Shown here in pieces: positions 1-5,559 of a stretch of 5,559 bases of DNA; the stretch's first letter is position 1; each line of letters opens with the position of its first letter. Location: contig JANTGN010000176.1 in the NCBI GenBank assembly GCA_024762895.1, positions 1 through 5,559 on the forward strand, given 5' to 3'. The position numbers and the translations under genes were made by a program. This DNA comes from Thiotrichales bacterium (GTDB lineage: Bacteria; Pseudomonadota; Gammaproteobacteria; J044). The notes beneath the pieces were generated by a model. The model did not search any database. It was not told the origin of the DNA and saw only the letters and a list, made by a program, of their open reading frames with translations.

Positions 1-302
1 CATGGTTAAACCGATCGCCAACCACAACAACGCAAATAAGCGTTCTTCATGACAGCTCTAAGTCAGCAGATCGAGTATTTGTCGGATATCCAGAGTATTT
101 GAGGTCCTGAGCAGTTTCCTGAGAACAGGCACGCGTATACCCGGAAAAAGACCCTATTCACCGTACTTTCCATCACCGGTTTTGAAGAACCGTTGCGAGT
201 GCAGAACGACTTCCTTGTTTCCCGAGATTTCTGTTCTTCTGCTGTATGGGCTTTACAGACATACGACAGATACTAATGCGGGGCTAGATTCGAATATCTC
301 CA
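1..302. other. Left flank with no convincing gene
   Basis: I find no supportable gene here. All three plus frames reach stops early or give short peptides of no recognisable family. On the minus strand, a frame open from about position 54 to the left edge encodes a hydrophobic stretch resembling a signal or membrane segment, but it has no good start codon, so I do not call it. The region lies downstream of the cyclase gene and shows no clear GC-rich hairpin followed by a T-run. Visible structure consists of two direct-repeat pairs (73-123), a GGATATCC palindrome (84-91), a short CGGTT/AACCG inverted repeat (177-192) and an ATTCGAAT palindrome (288-295). It could be the control region of a gene lying to the left of the window. 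Confidence 0.5.
73..123. repeat. Two pairs of short direct repeats around a palindrome
   Basis: GAGTATTTG occurs at 73-81 and again at 93-101, start-to-start distance 20 bp, which is close to two helical turns. The perfect palindrome GGATATCC (84-91) sits between the copies. A second pair, TCCTGAG, occurs at 105-111 and 117-123, 12 bp apart. Helically phased repeats in a non-coding flank are what a regulator-binding site can look like, but pairs of 7-9 bp also arise by chance, so a regulatory role is inference only. Confidence 0.35.
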
Positions 303-1199
303 TTAAACAGCCCACTGGCAAACTTGGTTCCTACCCCGGACCTTGGCATCATAGAGCGCCGCATCCGCCTGTTTAATAATCTGTTCAAATGACAGACCGG
401 CCTCCCATTGAGCAGCCCCAATAGAGACGGTCATAGAAATGGTACTACCGGGCTCAATTTCCACAGGGGTCTTCTCAATCAATGCGCGTATCTTTTCCAG
501 GACTACCTGAGCGCCATCCAGTTTTGTCTGGGGTAATAAAATCAAAAACTCCTCACCGCCATACCGACAGATACAATCCATCTCGCGCACATGCCTTATC
601 ATCAACTGGGCCAGGATCTGTAATACTTTATCGCCTGCCAGGTGCCCATAGGTATCATTAATGGTTTTAAACTTGTCAAGATCACACATCGCAACCGTAT
701 AGATATCATGGTTTCTTTCAGCTTCGGCATGAATGTTAGAGGCCAGCACAGAAAAGGCCTCTCTTCGAACTGCTCCCGTCAGATCATCAAAAGAATGCAG
801 GGTAATGAGCAGTTCCTCTTTTAGATACTGCAACAGGCCTACCAGGTCCTGCTGTCTCTTGATAAATGCGCGATACTGCTGGCCCGATATGGGCTCATCG
901 TTCTGATATTTTGTGGCCAGGTCTCGCGCCTGGTCATGCATGTCCCGATGGGTCTCTTCGATGTCATGAAACTCTGAAAATTCCGCCAGTACCTCCGAGG
1001 CCTCGCTGTAATACCAACGCCCCAGGGCACACAGGCGATGGGCATTCTCCCTGATGATATCGTCAGGTACCGGAACTCGGCATATCATGGACTCATGTAG
1101 GGTGCATAACCACTCGGTATGCAGCTTAATCGCCTGTTCCAGTATCGCTACTGAAGACTCGATCTCTGCACTGGTTAATGACTGAGCCCTAACACTCAT
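303..1199 (-). CDS. Diguanylate cyclase with N-terminal zinc-binding CZB domain (DgcZ-like)
   Basis: This 298-residue cytoplasmic enzyme is predicted to make cyclic-di-GMP from two GTP. Residues about 15-130 match the CZB (chemoreceptor zinc-binding) fold, with the 3His/1Cys ligand set at H27, C57, H84 and H88. Those spacings (30, 27, 4) equal the ones I recall for E. coli DgcZ (H22, C52, H79, H83), where bound zinc inhibits the cyclase. The GGDEF domain starts at the DxLT motif (138-141). It has the metal-binding D173, the active-site GGEEF at 214-218, and a canonical RxxD inhibitory I-site at 205-208, five residues upstream as in PleD. There are no membrane segments. The start is well supported: GAGG (complement of 1207-1210) lies seven bases upstream, and an in-frame TAG sits two codons before the ATG. 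The gene is 122 bp downstream of hemN on the same strand and probably has its own promoter. Zinc control is inferred from the family. Confidence 0.93.
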   Translation of the reverse strand: MSVRAQSLTSAEIESSVAILEQAIKLHTEWLCTLHESMICRVPVPDDIIRENAHRLCALGRWYYSEASEVLAEFSEFHDIEETHRDMHDQARDLATKYQNDEPISGQQYRAFIKRQQDLVGLLQYLKEELLITLHSFDDLTGAVRREAFSVLASNIHAEAERNHDIYTVAMCDLDKFKTINDTYGHLAGDKVLQILAQLMIRHVREMDCICRYGGEEFLILLPQTKLDGAQVVLEKIRALIEKTPVEIEPGSTISMTVSIGAAQWEAGLSFEQIIKQADAALYDAKVRGRNQVCQWAV

Positions 1200-1250
1200 G
1201 GTCTAGCCTCAAAGATATCCGTAATCAACTGGCCAAAGTTCATTGATGTA

Positions 1251-1279
1251 ATTATAGATGCAGGGACTGCTTTAACCAG
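1251..1279 (-). promoter_or_regulatory. Candidate sigma-70 promoter of the diguanylate cyclase gene
   Basis: On the minus strand a perfect TATAAT -10 hexamer lies at 1256-1251. The best-spaced -35 (17 bp) is CTGGTT at 1279-1274, a poor match to TTGACA. The predicted transcript start is near 1244, leaving a leader of about 45 bases before the ATG at 1199. The spacer holds a small inverted repeat, GCAG(1260-1263)-GGA-CTGC(1267-1270), where a regulator could bind. A strong -10 with a weak -35 is consistent with an activated promoter, but that is inference. Confidence 0.45.
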
Positions 1280-1285
1280 ACGTTG

Positions 1286-1312
1286 TCCACAATTCAGCAG
1301 CTGACTGTTGGA
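1286..1312. other. Imperfect inverted repeat between hemN and the cyclase gene
   Basis: Two 12-base arms (1286-1297 and 1301-1312) around a 3-base loop pair at 9 of 12 positions, with the innermost four pairs and the outermost four pairs perfect. It begins 10 bp past the hemN stop codon, so it could stabilise the 3' end of the prmB-hemN mRNA or weakly terminate it. No T-run follows on the minus strand, so it is not a standard intrinsic terminator. Confidence 0.3.
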
Positions 1313-1321
1313 CTACAGGCA

Positions 1322-2713
1322 TCAGATAACCTTGGAAAAGCGCGTACCCGCCTTCTCCCTTAGGTAGCGATCAAATACCATGCAGATATTTCTGATCAGC
1401 AGGCGCCCCGCAGGCAGGACCTGAATGGAATGATCGTCCATGCTAATCAGGCCATCCATTTGCATAACGCCCAGCTCATCAAGCTCGGGTTGAAAATAAA
1501 CATTAAAATCAATGCCGAAATTCTGCTCGATATCAGAAAACATCAATCCAAAATGACAAATTAGCTGGGTAATGACTGCGCGTCTGAGCACATCATCATC
1601 GCTGAGTTCTATACCACGAAATACCGGAAGCCTGCCATCTGACAGGGCCTCATAATAGGCATCGGTTTCACGAAAATTTTGAGAATAACTCCGCCCTACC
1701 ATACCGATAGAGGTCACACCCAGGCCAATCAGGTCACAATCGGCATGGGTCGAATATCCCTGAAAGTTTCGATATAGCGTACCTTCGCGCTGGGCCTGCG
1801 CCAGCTCGTCATCGGGTCTGGAAAAATGGTCCATGCCAATATAAACATAACCGGCATCGGTCAAATGACGAATAGTCGATTGCAGGATACTCAGTTTTTC
1901 ATGGGGCGTGGGCAGATCTGCCTCGTTGATACGTCGCTGCGGTTTAAACAGATTCGGCATATGGGCGTAATTAAAGACCGAAAGCCGATCCGGGTTAGCA
2001 TCGATCACCGTATCCAGCGTCTTGAGAAAACGGCTCGTGTTCTGGTGTGGTAGACCATAGATAAGATCGACGCTCACGGACTTAAACCCAGTATCCCGGG
2101 CATCCTGTATTACCCTCAGGGTTTCTTCCTTACTCTGGATACGATTAACCGCTTGCTGCACCTCTGCATCGAAGTCCTGAACACCAAGACTCATACGATT
2201 AAAGCCCAGGTCTCTGAGCAGCGCGATGGTATCGGTCTGGACCTCACGCGGATCGATCTCTATCGAGTATTCGCCCTCATCGTCCTCGTGCAGGCTAAAT
2301 ACTTCGCGGGTCTTGTCCATCAGGCCACGCATCTCATCATGTGATATAAAGGTCGGGGTTCCACCTCCCCAGTGCAACTGATCAACAACGCGTCCCTGGT
2401 CAAATAACTCGGCCTGCAGCGTCATCTCCTTATATAGATGTTCAAGATAGGGAGCCGCCTTACTTCGATCCTTGGTCACAATCTTGTTGCAGGCACAGTA
2501 ATAACAAACGGTATCGCAAAATGGCAGGTGAAAATAGAGCGACAGAGGACCGCCCGATTGATTGGTCTCCCGGGCTATAGACTGATAACGCTGGACCGTA
2601 AATTCCTCCGTGAACTGTACCGCCGTTGGGTAAGAGGTATAACGTGGCCCCGCCTTGTCATAACGACGTATCAGCGCCTCATCAAACTCAATCTTTTGCT
2701 CCAGGGTATTCAT
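1322..2713 (-). CDS. hemN: Oxygen-independent coproporphyrinogen III oxidase (radical SAM)
   Basis: HemN oxidatively decarboxylates the two propionates of coproporphyrinogen III to give protoporphyrinogen IX without oxygen, using S-adenosylmethionine and a 4Fe-4S cluster in the cytoplasm. The protein has 463 residues (E. coli HemN 457). The cluster motif is C66, C70 and C73, followed by C75, giving the CxxxCxxCxC pattern of true HemN. Y60 precedes it, as Y56 does in E. coli. GGGTP (116-120) is the SAM-binding motif. E152, R191, D216 and the F317-Q318 pair align with substrate- or SAM-contacting positions of the E. coli enzyme. The N-terminal arm (about 17-30, YDKxGPRYTSYPT type) is typical of HemN and argues against the haem chaperone HemW. 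AGAGAG (complement of 2721-2726) is a ribosome site seven bases before the ATG. The ATG overlaps the prmB stop by 4 bp, so translation is probably coupled. I saw no FNR-type box just upstream. Confidence 0.97.
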   Translation of the reverse strand: MNTLEQKIEFDEALIRRYDKAGPRYTSYPTAVQFTEEFTVQRYQSIARETNQSGGPLSLYFHLPFCDTVCYYCACNKIVTKDRSKAAPYLEHLYKEMTLQAELFDQGRVVDQLHWGGGTPTFISHDEMRGLMDKTREVFSLHEDDEGEYSIEIDPREVQTDTIALLRDLGFNRMSLGVQDFDAEVQQAVNRIQSKEETLRVIQDARDTGFKSVSVDLIYGLPHQNTSRFLKTLDTVIDANPDRLSVFNYAHMPNLFKPQRRINEADLPTPHEKLSILQSTIRHLTDAGYVYIGMDHFSRPDDELAQAQREGTLYRNFQGYSTHADCDLIGLGVTSIGMVGRSYSQNFRETDAYYEALSDGRLPVFRGIELSDDDVLRRAVITQLICHFGLMFSDIEQNFGIDFNVYFQPELDELGVMQMDGLISMDDHSIQVLPAGRLLIRNICMVFDRYLREKAGTRFSKVI

Positions 2714-3651
2714 ACGCTATCTCTCTGTGCTGAACTGATTGCCGCCAGGGTCTCTTCTATCTGATCGCGCGTCAGGAGAAACACACCCTGACCACCGCGT
2801 TCGAACTGCAGCCAAAGAAAAGGCACCTCCGGCAACAGATCTTTGAGAGCCCATTCGCTATTCCCCACCTCTACAACGAGTATGCCGCCCGGATTCAGAT
2901 GGTCTACCGCCTCATTTAGAATACGCAGAACGATATCCAGACCATCATCACCCGCCGCCAGCCCGAGCTCTGGCTCATGTCGAAACTCATCGGTCAGTGC
3001 CGCCATATCTTCAGCATCGACATAGGGTGGATTACTCACAATCAGATCATAGGTCTGACCGGGAAGTTCCGAAAACAGATCGGACTCAATGGCTCGAACC
3101 CTGCCATCCAGTCCATGCAGGTGTATATTCTCCCAGGCCACATCAATGGCCTCGGCTGATATATCGACCAGATCCACCTCGGCCTGGTCAAAGGCATAAG
3201 CCGTTGCTATACCAATACATCCACTTCCCGTACATAGATCGAGTACACGGTGGACCGAGCCTGCCTCCAGCCAGGGGCTAAAACGGGCCTCTATCAATTC
3301 AGCGATCGGAGATCGCGGTACCAGCACATGTTCATTGACATGAAACGGCAGACCACAGAACCAGGCCTCTCCTGTCAGGTAGGCCGCTGGCTTACGTTCT
3401 TCAACTCGCCTGCGTAACAAGTCAAAGACCTTCGACTTTTCCTCACTGGAAAGACGGGTATCGAACCAGATATCGGGCAACTCTGGAGGCAGATGCAGGG
3501 CATGGAGCACCAGATAAACAGACTCATCAAGCGCGGAGCCCATACCATGACCGTAGCTTAACTCGGCCTCACTAAAACGACTGGCACCCCAGCGCATGTA
3601 ATCACGGAGGGTTTCCAGACCCTCTGGATGGGTTATCTCAAAAGTCATCAC
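2710..3651 (-). CDS. prmB: Ribosomal protein L3 glutamine N5-methyltransferase
   Basis: PrmB transfers a methyl group from S-adenosylmethionine to a glutamine side chain of ribosomal protein uL3, helping ribosome assembly in the cytoplasm. The protein has 313 residues (E. coli about 310). An N-terminal helical substrate-recognition domain (about 1-95) contains the YGHG motif at 33-36. The VPRSPIAELI segment (111-120) separates PrmB from the release-factor enzyme PrmC. The Rossmann methyltransferase core carries motif I at 137-148 (LDLCTGSGCIGI) and the catalytic NPPY at 207-210, followed by the conserved EPELGLAAG stretch (226-234). The start is either GTG at 3651 or the adjacent ATG at 3648; neither has a good ribosome site, and no other start codon lies before the in-frame TAG at 3688-3690. 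I favour the ATG. The gene is first in a two-gene unit with hemN, an arrangement unlike the E. coli smrB-prmB-aroC neighbourhood. Confidence 0.96.
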   Translation of the reverse strand: MMTFEITHPEGLETLRDYMRWGASRFSEAELSYGHGMGSALDESVYLVLHALHLPPELPDIWFDTRLSSEEKSKVFDLLRRRVEERKPAAYLTGEAWFCGLPFHVNEHVLVPRSPIAELIEARFSPWLEAGSVHRVLDLCTGSGCIGIATAYAFDQAEVDLVDISAEAIDVAWENIHLHGLDGRVRAIESDLFSELPGQTYDLIVSNPPYVDAEDMAALTDEFRHEPELGLAAGDDGLDIVLRILNEAVDHLNPGGILVVEVGNSEWALKDLLPEVPFLWLQFERGGQGVFLLTRDQIEETLAAISSAQRDSV

Positions 3652-3676
3652 TATGCAGTATTCAGTCAGCTGTGGA

Positions 3677-3705
3677 ATAATAAGCCACTATGGCATCTCT
3701 AAAAA
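3677..3705 (-). promoter_or_regulatory. Candidate promoter of the prmB-hemN operon
   Basis: Reading the minus strand, TTTTTA (3705-3700) and TATTAT (3682-3677) are separated by 17 bp, matching the sigma-70 consensus at 3 of 6 and 5 of 6 positions. The predicted transcript start is near 3670, about 20 bases before the prmB start. The -35 region lies inside the first codons of the divergent SCO gene, which is expected given the 38-bp gap. Matches this weak occur by chance, so confidence is modest. Confidence 0.35.
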
Positions 3706-4319
3706 CACATCATATCATTGTCCTGCTGGTTGCAGCGCTACTGGCAGCCGTGGTCGGTTTCTGGACGGGATCCCTGAACAAGGAAAGGGCCGTACTCATT
3801 GGAGGCACCGATATGCGCAGTGCCCCAAGGGCACTCCCCTCATTCACACTAACGGACCATAATGGCCAGACGCTGAATAATGACCGACTGAAAGGACACT
3901 GGACGCTATTCTTTTTTGGGTACACTCATTGTCCGGATATCTGCCCCACTACTATGGCAATGCTCAAGGAAACCATGGCGGCCTATACCGCACAGGGTGG
4001 AGATACTGCCGACTGGCAGGTCATATTCGTATCCGTGGACCCGGAACGCGACACCCCTGAACAACTGGCCAGTTATGTCACCTACTTTAACAAGGATTTC
4101 CTGGGTGCTACTGGTAAAGCGGAAGAGATCGCTGTCCTGACGCGTAGCCTGGGCATCCTGCACATGAAGGTCGACAATCCAGACAACCCGGAAAATTACC
4201 TGGTCGACCATAGCGCCTCCATTATTGCCATTGACCCTCAGGGACGTGAGGCGGCCGTGCTCAATGCGCCGCATCAGCCAGTCAATCTTGCCCATGACAT
4301 GCTGGTGCTGGTTGATTAA
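3690..4319 (+). CDS. SCO1/SenC family copper chaperone, membrane-anchored
   Basis: SCO proteins bind copper and act as thiol-disulfide reductants in assembling the CuA centre of cytochrome c oxidase, on the periplasmic face of the inner membrane. This one has 209 residues, usual for bacterial members. A single hydrophobic segment at about 9-26 is a membrane anchor, with the thioredoxin-like domain outside. The copper ligands are the CPDIC cysteines (C81, C85) and H174 in a DHSA context. FFFGYTHCPD (74-83) and VSVDPERDTPE (114-124) are family signatures. The ATG at 3690 has only a weak purine stretch upstream, but the membrane segment directly follows it, so the start is plausible. It is transcribed away from prmB and probably together with psd, 6 bp downstream. 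No oxidase genes lie in the window, so the target oxidase cannot be identified. The related PrrC/SenC proteins may act in redox signalling. Confidence 0.93.
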   Translation: MASLKTHHIIVLLVAALLAAVVGFWTGSLNKERAVLIGGTDMRSAPRALPSFTLTDHNGQTLNNDRLKGHWTLFFFGYTHCPDICPTTMAMLKETMAAYTAQGGDTADWQVIFVSVDPERDTPEQLASYVTYFNKDFLGATGKAEEIAVLTRSLGILHMKVDNPDNPENYLVDHSASIIAIDPQGREAAVLNAPHQPVNLAHDMLVLVD

Positions 4320-4325
4320 TTCATT

Positions 4326-5183
4326 ATGATCGAAAAACTCAAGGCATTGCTAATTGCAATCCTGCCTCAGCATCTCATCTCACGCCTGATCTACCGAGTA
4401 AGTCGCTGCCGAGTTGCCTTTGTCAAAAACAATCTCATTCGGCTTTATCTTGGACTGTTTGATATCGACCTCAGAGATGCTCGAGAAGGTAACCCCTATG
4501 CCTATGCTAGCTGGAACGCATTTTTCACTCGCGCATTGAATGACGATGCGCGGCCAGTAGACAGCGATGAACGCAGTATTGTCTCACCCGTAGACGGCAC
4601 GATTTCCCAGATTGGTTACCTTGAGCAGGGATCGATCCTTCAGGCCAAGGGACACCACTACTCCGTTGAGGCCCTGGTCGGCGATGCTGAGCTGGGAGCA
4701 CACTTTCATAATGGCGCCTTTATTACGATCTATCTTTCACCCAGGGATTATCATCGTATTCATATGCCCTGCGATGGCAAGCTGGAGCGCATGCTACATG
4801 TTCCTGGGCGCTTGTTTAGTGTTGCCCCACATACGGTCAACAATATTGAGGGCATCTTTGCGCGCAATGAACGGGTCAACAGTCTGTTCGGCACCCCCCA
4901 GGGCCCGATGTGCCTGTCACTGGTCGGCGCCATTAATGTAGGCGCCATCGAGACCTGCTGGGCGGGCCTGGTGACTCCCCCCGCAGGTAAACACCTGACG
5001 GATACCGAATATGGTAGTGAAGAAGTGATCCAATTGAATAAAGGCCAGGAAATGGGGCGCTTTAACCTCGGTTCGACCGTTATCCTGTTATTTCCTCAGG
5101 ACAAGGTACAATGGCTGGAGCAGCTAAAACCCGGTGACCGTGTTCAGATGGGACAGAAGCTAGGTAACTTTACTCTGTCCTGA
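4326..5183 (+). CDS. psd: Phosphatidylserine decarboxylase proenzyme
   Basis: Psd decarboxylates phosphatidylserine to phosphatidylethanolamine, the main zwitterionic lipid of Gram-negative membranes, at the inner membrane. The proenzyme has 285 residues; it lacks the acidic C-terminal tail of the 322-residue E. coli protein. The self-cleavage motif LGST lies at 248-251, and cleavage between G249 and S250 leaves a beta chain (1-249) and an alpha chain whose S250 becomes the pyruvoyl group. D90 (SPVDG), H143 and H146 in the SPRDYHRIHMP block (138-148) correspond to the E. coli D90, H144 and H147 that support autocleavage and catalysis. QAKGHHYSVEAL (106-117) and IFARNERV (177-184) are further signatures. 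The N-terminal 45 residues are amphipathic and hydrophobic, in line with membrane association. The ATG follows the SCO stop by 6 bp with no clear ribosome site, so translation probably depends on re-initiation. Confidence 0.97.
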   Translation: MIEKLKALLIAILPQHLISRLIYRVSRCRVAFVKNNLIRLYLGLFDIDLRDAREGNPYAYASWNAFFTRALNDDARPVDSDERSIVSPVDGTISQIGYLEQGSILQAKGHHYSVEALVGDAELGAHFHNGAFITIYLSPRDYHRIHMPCDGKLERMLHVPGRLFSVAPHTVNNIEGIFARNERVNSLFGTPQGPMCLSLVGAINVGAIETCWAGLVTPPAGKHLTDTEYGSEEVIQLNKGQEMGRFNLGSTVILLFPQDKVQWLEQLKPGDRVQMGQKLGNFTLS

Positions 5184-5233
5184 AAGCGCCACCGCTACTA
5201 ACCAGACCATCCTCCTGGGTGGCTGCCGCGCTT
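5184..5233. terminator. Possible hairpin between convergent psd and the right-edge gene
   Basis: AAGCG (5184-5188) pairs with CGCTT (5229-5233), and CCACC (5189-5193) pairs with GGTGG (5218-5222), giving ten pairs interrupted by a six-base bulge and a loop of about 24 bases. The position between two convergent genes suits a bidirectional terminator. However, neither side is followed by a T-run, and an alternative inner pairing (CCAG 5202-5205 with CTGG 5215-5218) competes. Termination is therefore only a possibility. Confidence 0.25.
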
Positions 5234-5559
5234 ATTCAGTAAGACGTTTCAAAGACTCGCGATACTCGAACATCTTTTCATTTCCCGTTTGATCGATCAT
5301 CAGCGCCACAGTCTCTCGCATGAGCTGCTGTGCCTCACGCCTGCCACTTAATCCCAGGCTGCTGACAACATCCTTCCAGCCCAGATGCTCCTGCACCCTG
5401 AGCCGGAACAACTTGAGTTGCTGGCTGTTCAGGCAATTCAGAGATGAACGATCAATACAGGCCTGCGCCCATTGCTGTATGGCATAAAAACTGACCTCAA
5501 AACCCCGACGCGCATAGGCATAGGCCAGTAATTCATGTTGCGTATCTGGCAGGGCCTTA
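5232..5559 (-). CDS. Unrecognised protein, C-terminal 108 residues (5' end outside window)
   Basis: A minus-strand frame is open from the right edge (5558) to TAA at 5234-5232, giving 108 codons without a start in a position I would choose; the gene most likely begins beyond the window. I do not recognise the family. The visible part is rich in Leu, Gln, Arg and Glu with few prolines and glycines, so it is probably largely alpha-helical. It has no membrane segment and no repeated motif I could align. It contains two cysteines (fragment positions 34 and 42) and aromatic residues clustered near the start (YAYARRGF, SFYAIQQW). The coding character is supported by length, by ordinary amino-acid make-up and by ending about 50 bp from psd in a convergent arrangement. 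No function is assigned. Confidence 0.65.
   Translation of the reverse strand, partial: KALPDTQHELLAYAYARRGFEVSFYAIQQWAQACIDRSSLNCLNSQQLKLFRLRVQEHLGWKDVVSSLGLSGRREAQQLMRETVALMIDQTGNEKMFEYRESLKRLTE

Noticed and set aside
177..192. CGGTT/AACCG hairpin as a terminator for the cyclase gene
   Set aside because: The stem is only 5 bp, it lies over 100 bp past the stop codon, and no T-run follows on either strand.
182..376. Plus-strand 64-codon frame running into the 3' end of the cyclase gene
   Set aside because: It overlaps the cyclase antisense for about 70 bp, has no ribosome site and no recognisable sequence.
1322..2713. HemW (haem chaperone) as an alternative identity for HemN
   Set aside because: The HemN-type N-terminal arm, the fourth cysteine C75, length of 463 residues and the F317-Q318 pair all favour true HemN.
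2438..2764. Plus-strand 108-codon frame opposite the 5' part of hemN
   Set aside because: It lies antisense to the conserved N-terminal and cluster-binding region of hemN; the composition looks like a shadow reading and no family is apparent.
2757..2775. CTGATCGCGCGTCAG-like palindrome upstream of hemN as an FNR site
   Set aside because: The arms and 15-bp length do not fit TTGAT-N4-ATCAA, and the bases are explained by prmB codons.
3906..4295. Minus-strand 129-codon frame inside the SCO gene
   Set aside because: It is antisense to the strongly supported copper chaperone covering CPDIC and the DHSA histidine, so it is a shadow.
4612..4941. Plus-strand 109-codon frame inside psd
   Set aside because: It overlaps the core of psd in another frame and resembles no protein family.

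Overview
The window (5559 bp, roughly half G+C by eye) looks like chromosome from a gammaproteobacterium. The basis is the close resemblance of PrmB, HemN and Psd to their Escherichia coli counterparts, in length and in every catalytic motif I could place, together with a DgcZ-type diguanylate cyclase. I cannot name the genus.

Layout from left to right. Positions 1-302 hold no convincing gene, but contain two short direct-repeat pairs and an 8-bp palindrome. On the minus strand, 303-1199 encodes a CZB-GGDEF diguanylate cyclase that appears to have its own promoter, with a perfect TATAAT -10 box at 1251-1256. Also on the minus strand, prmB (3648/3651 down to 2710) runs into hemN (2713 down to 1322) through a 4-bp ATGA overlap, so these two form an operon. 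A divergent intergenic gap of only about 38 bp separates prmB from a plus-strand pair: a SCO1/SenC copper chaperone (3690-4319) and psd (4326-5183), 6 bp apart. At the right edge the minus strand carries the last 108 codons of an unrecognised gene that converges on psd.

The genes are mostly conserved core functions: glutamine methylation of a ribosomal protein (PrmB), oxygen-independent haem synthesis (HemN), copper delivery to cytochrome c oxidase (SCO) and phosphatidylethanolamine synthesis (Psd). HemN and SCO both serve respiration (haem supply and CuA assembly), but any functional link between the divergent operons is inference. The cyclase is the one clear signalling gene. Its four zinc ligands have exactly the spacing I recall for E. 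coli DgcZ, which suggests zinc-controlled cyclic-di-GMP synthesis.

I see no phage, transposon, CRISPR, toxin-antitoxin or defence system, and nothing that amounts to a new biological system. The points most worth a second look are the cyclase with its promoter, the prmB-hemN fusion of transcription units, the repeat-bearing left flank and the unidentified right-edge protein.
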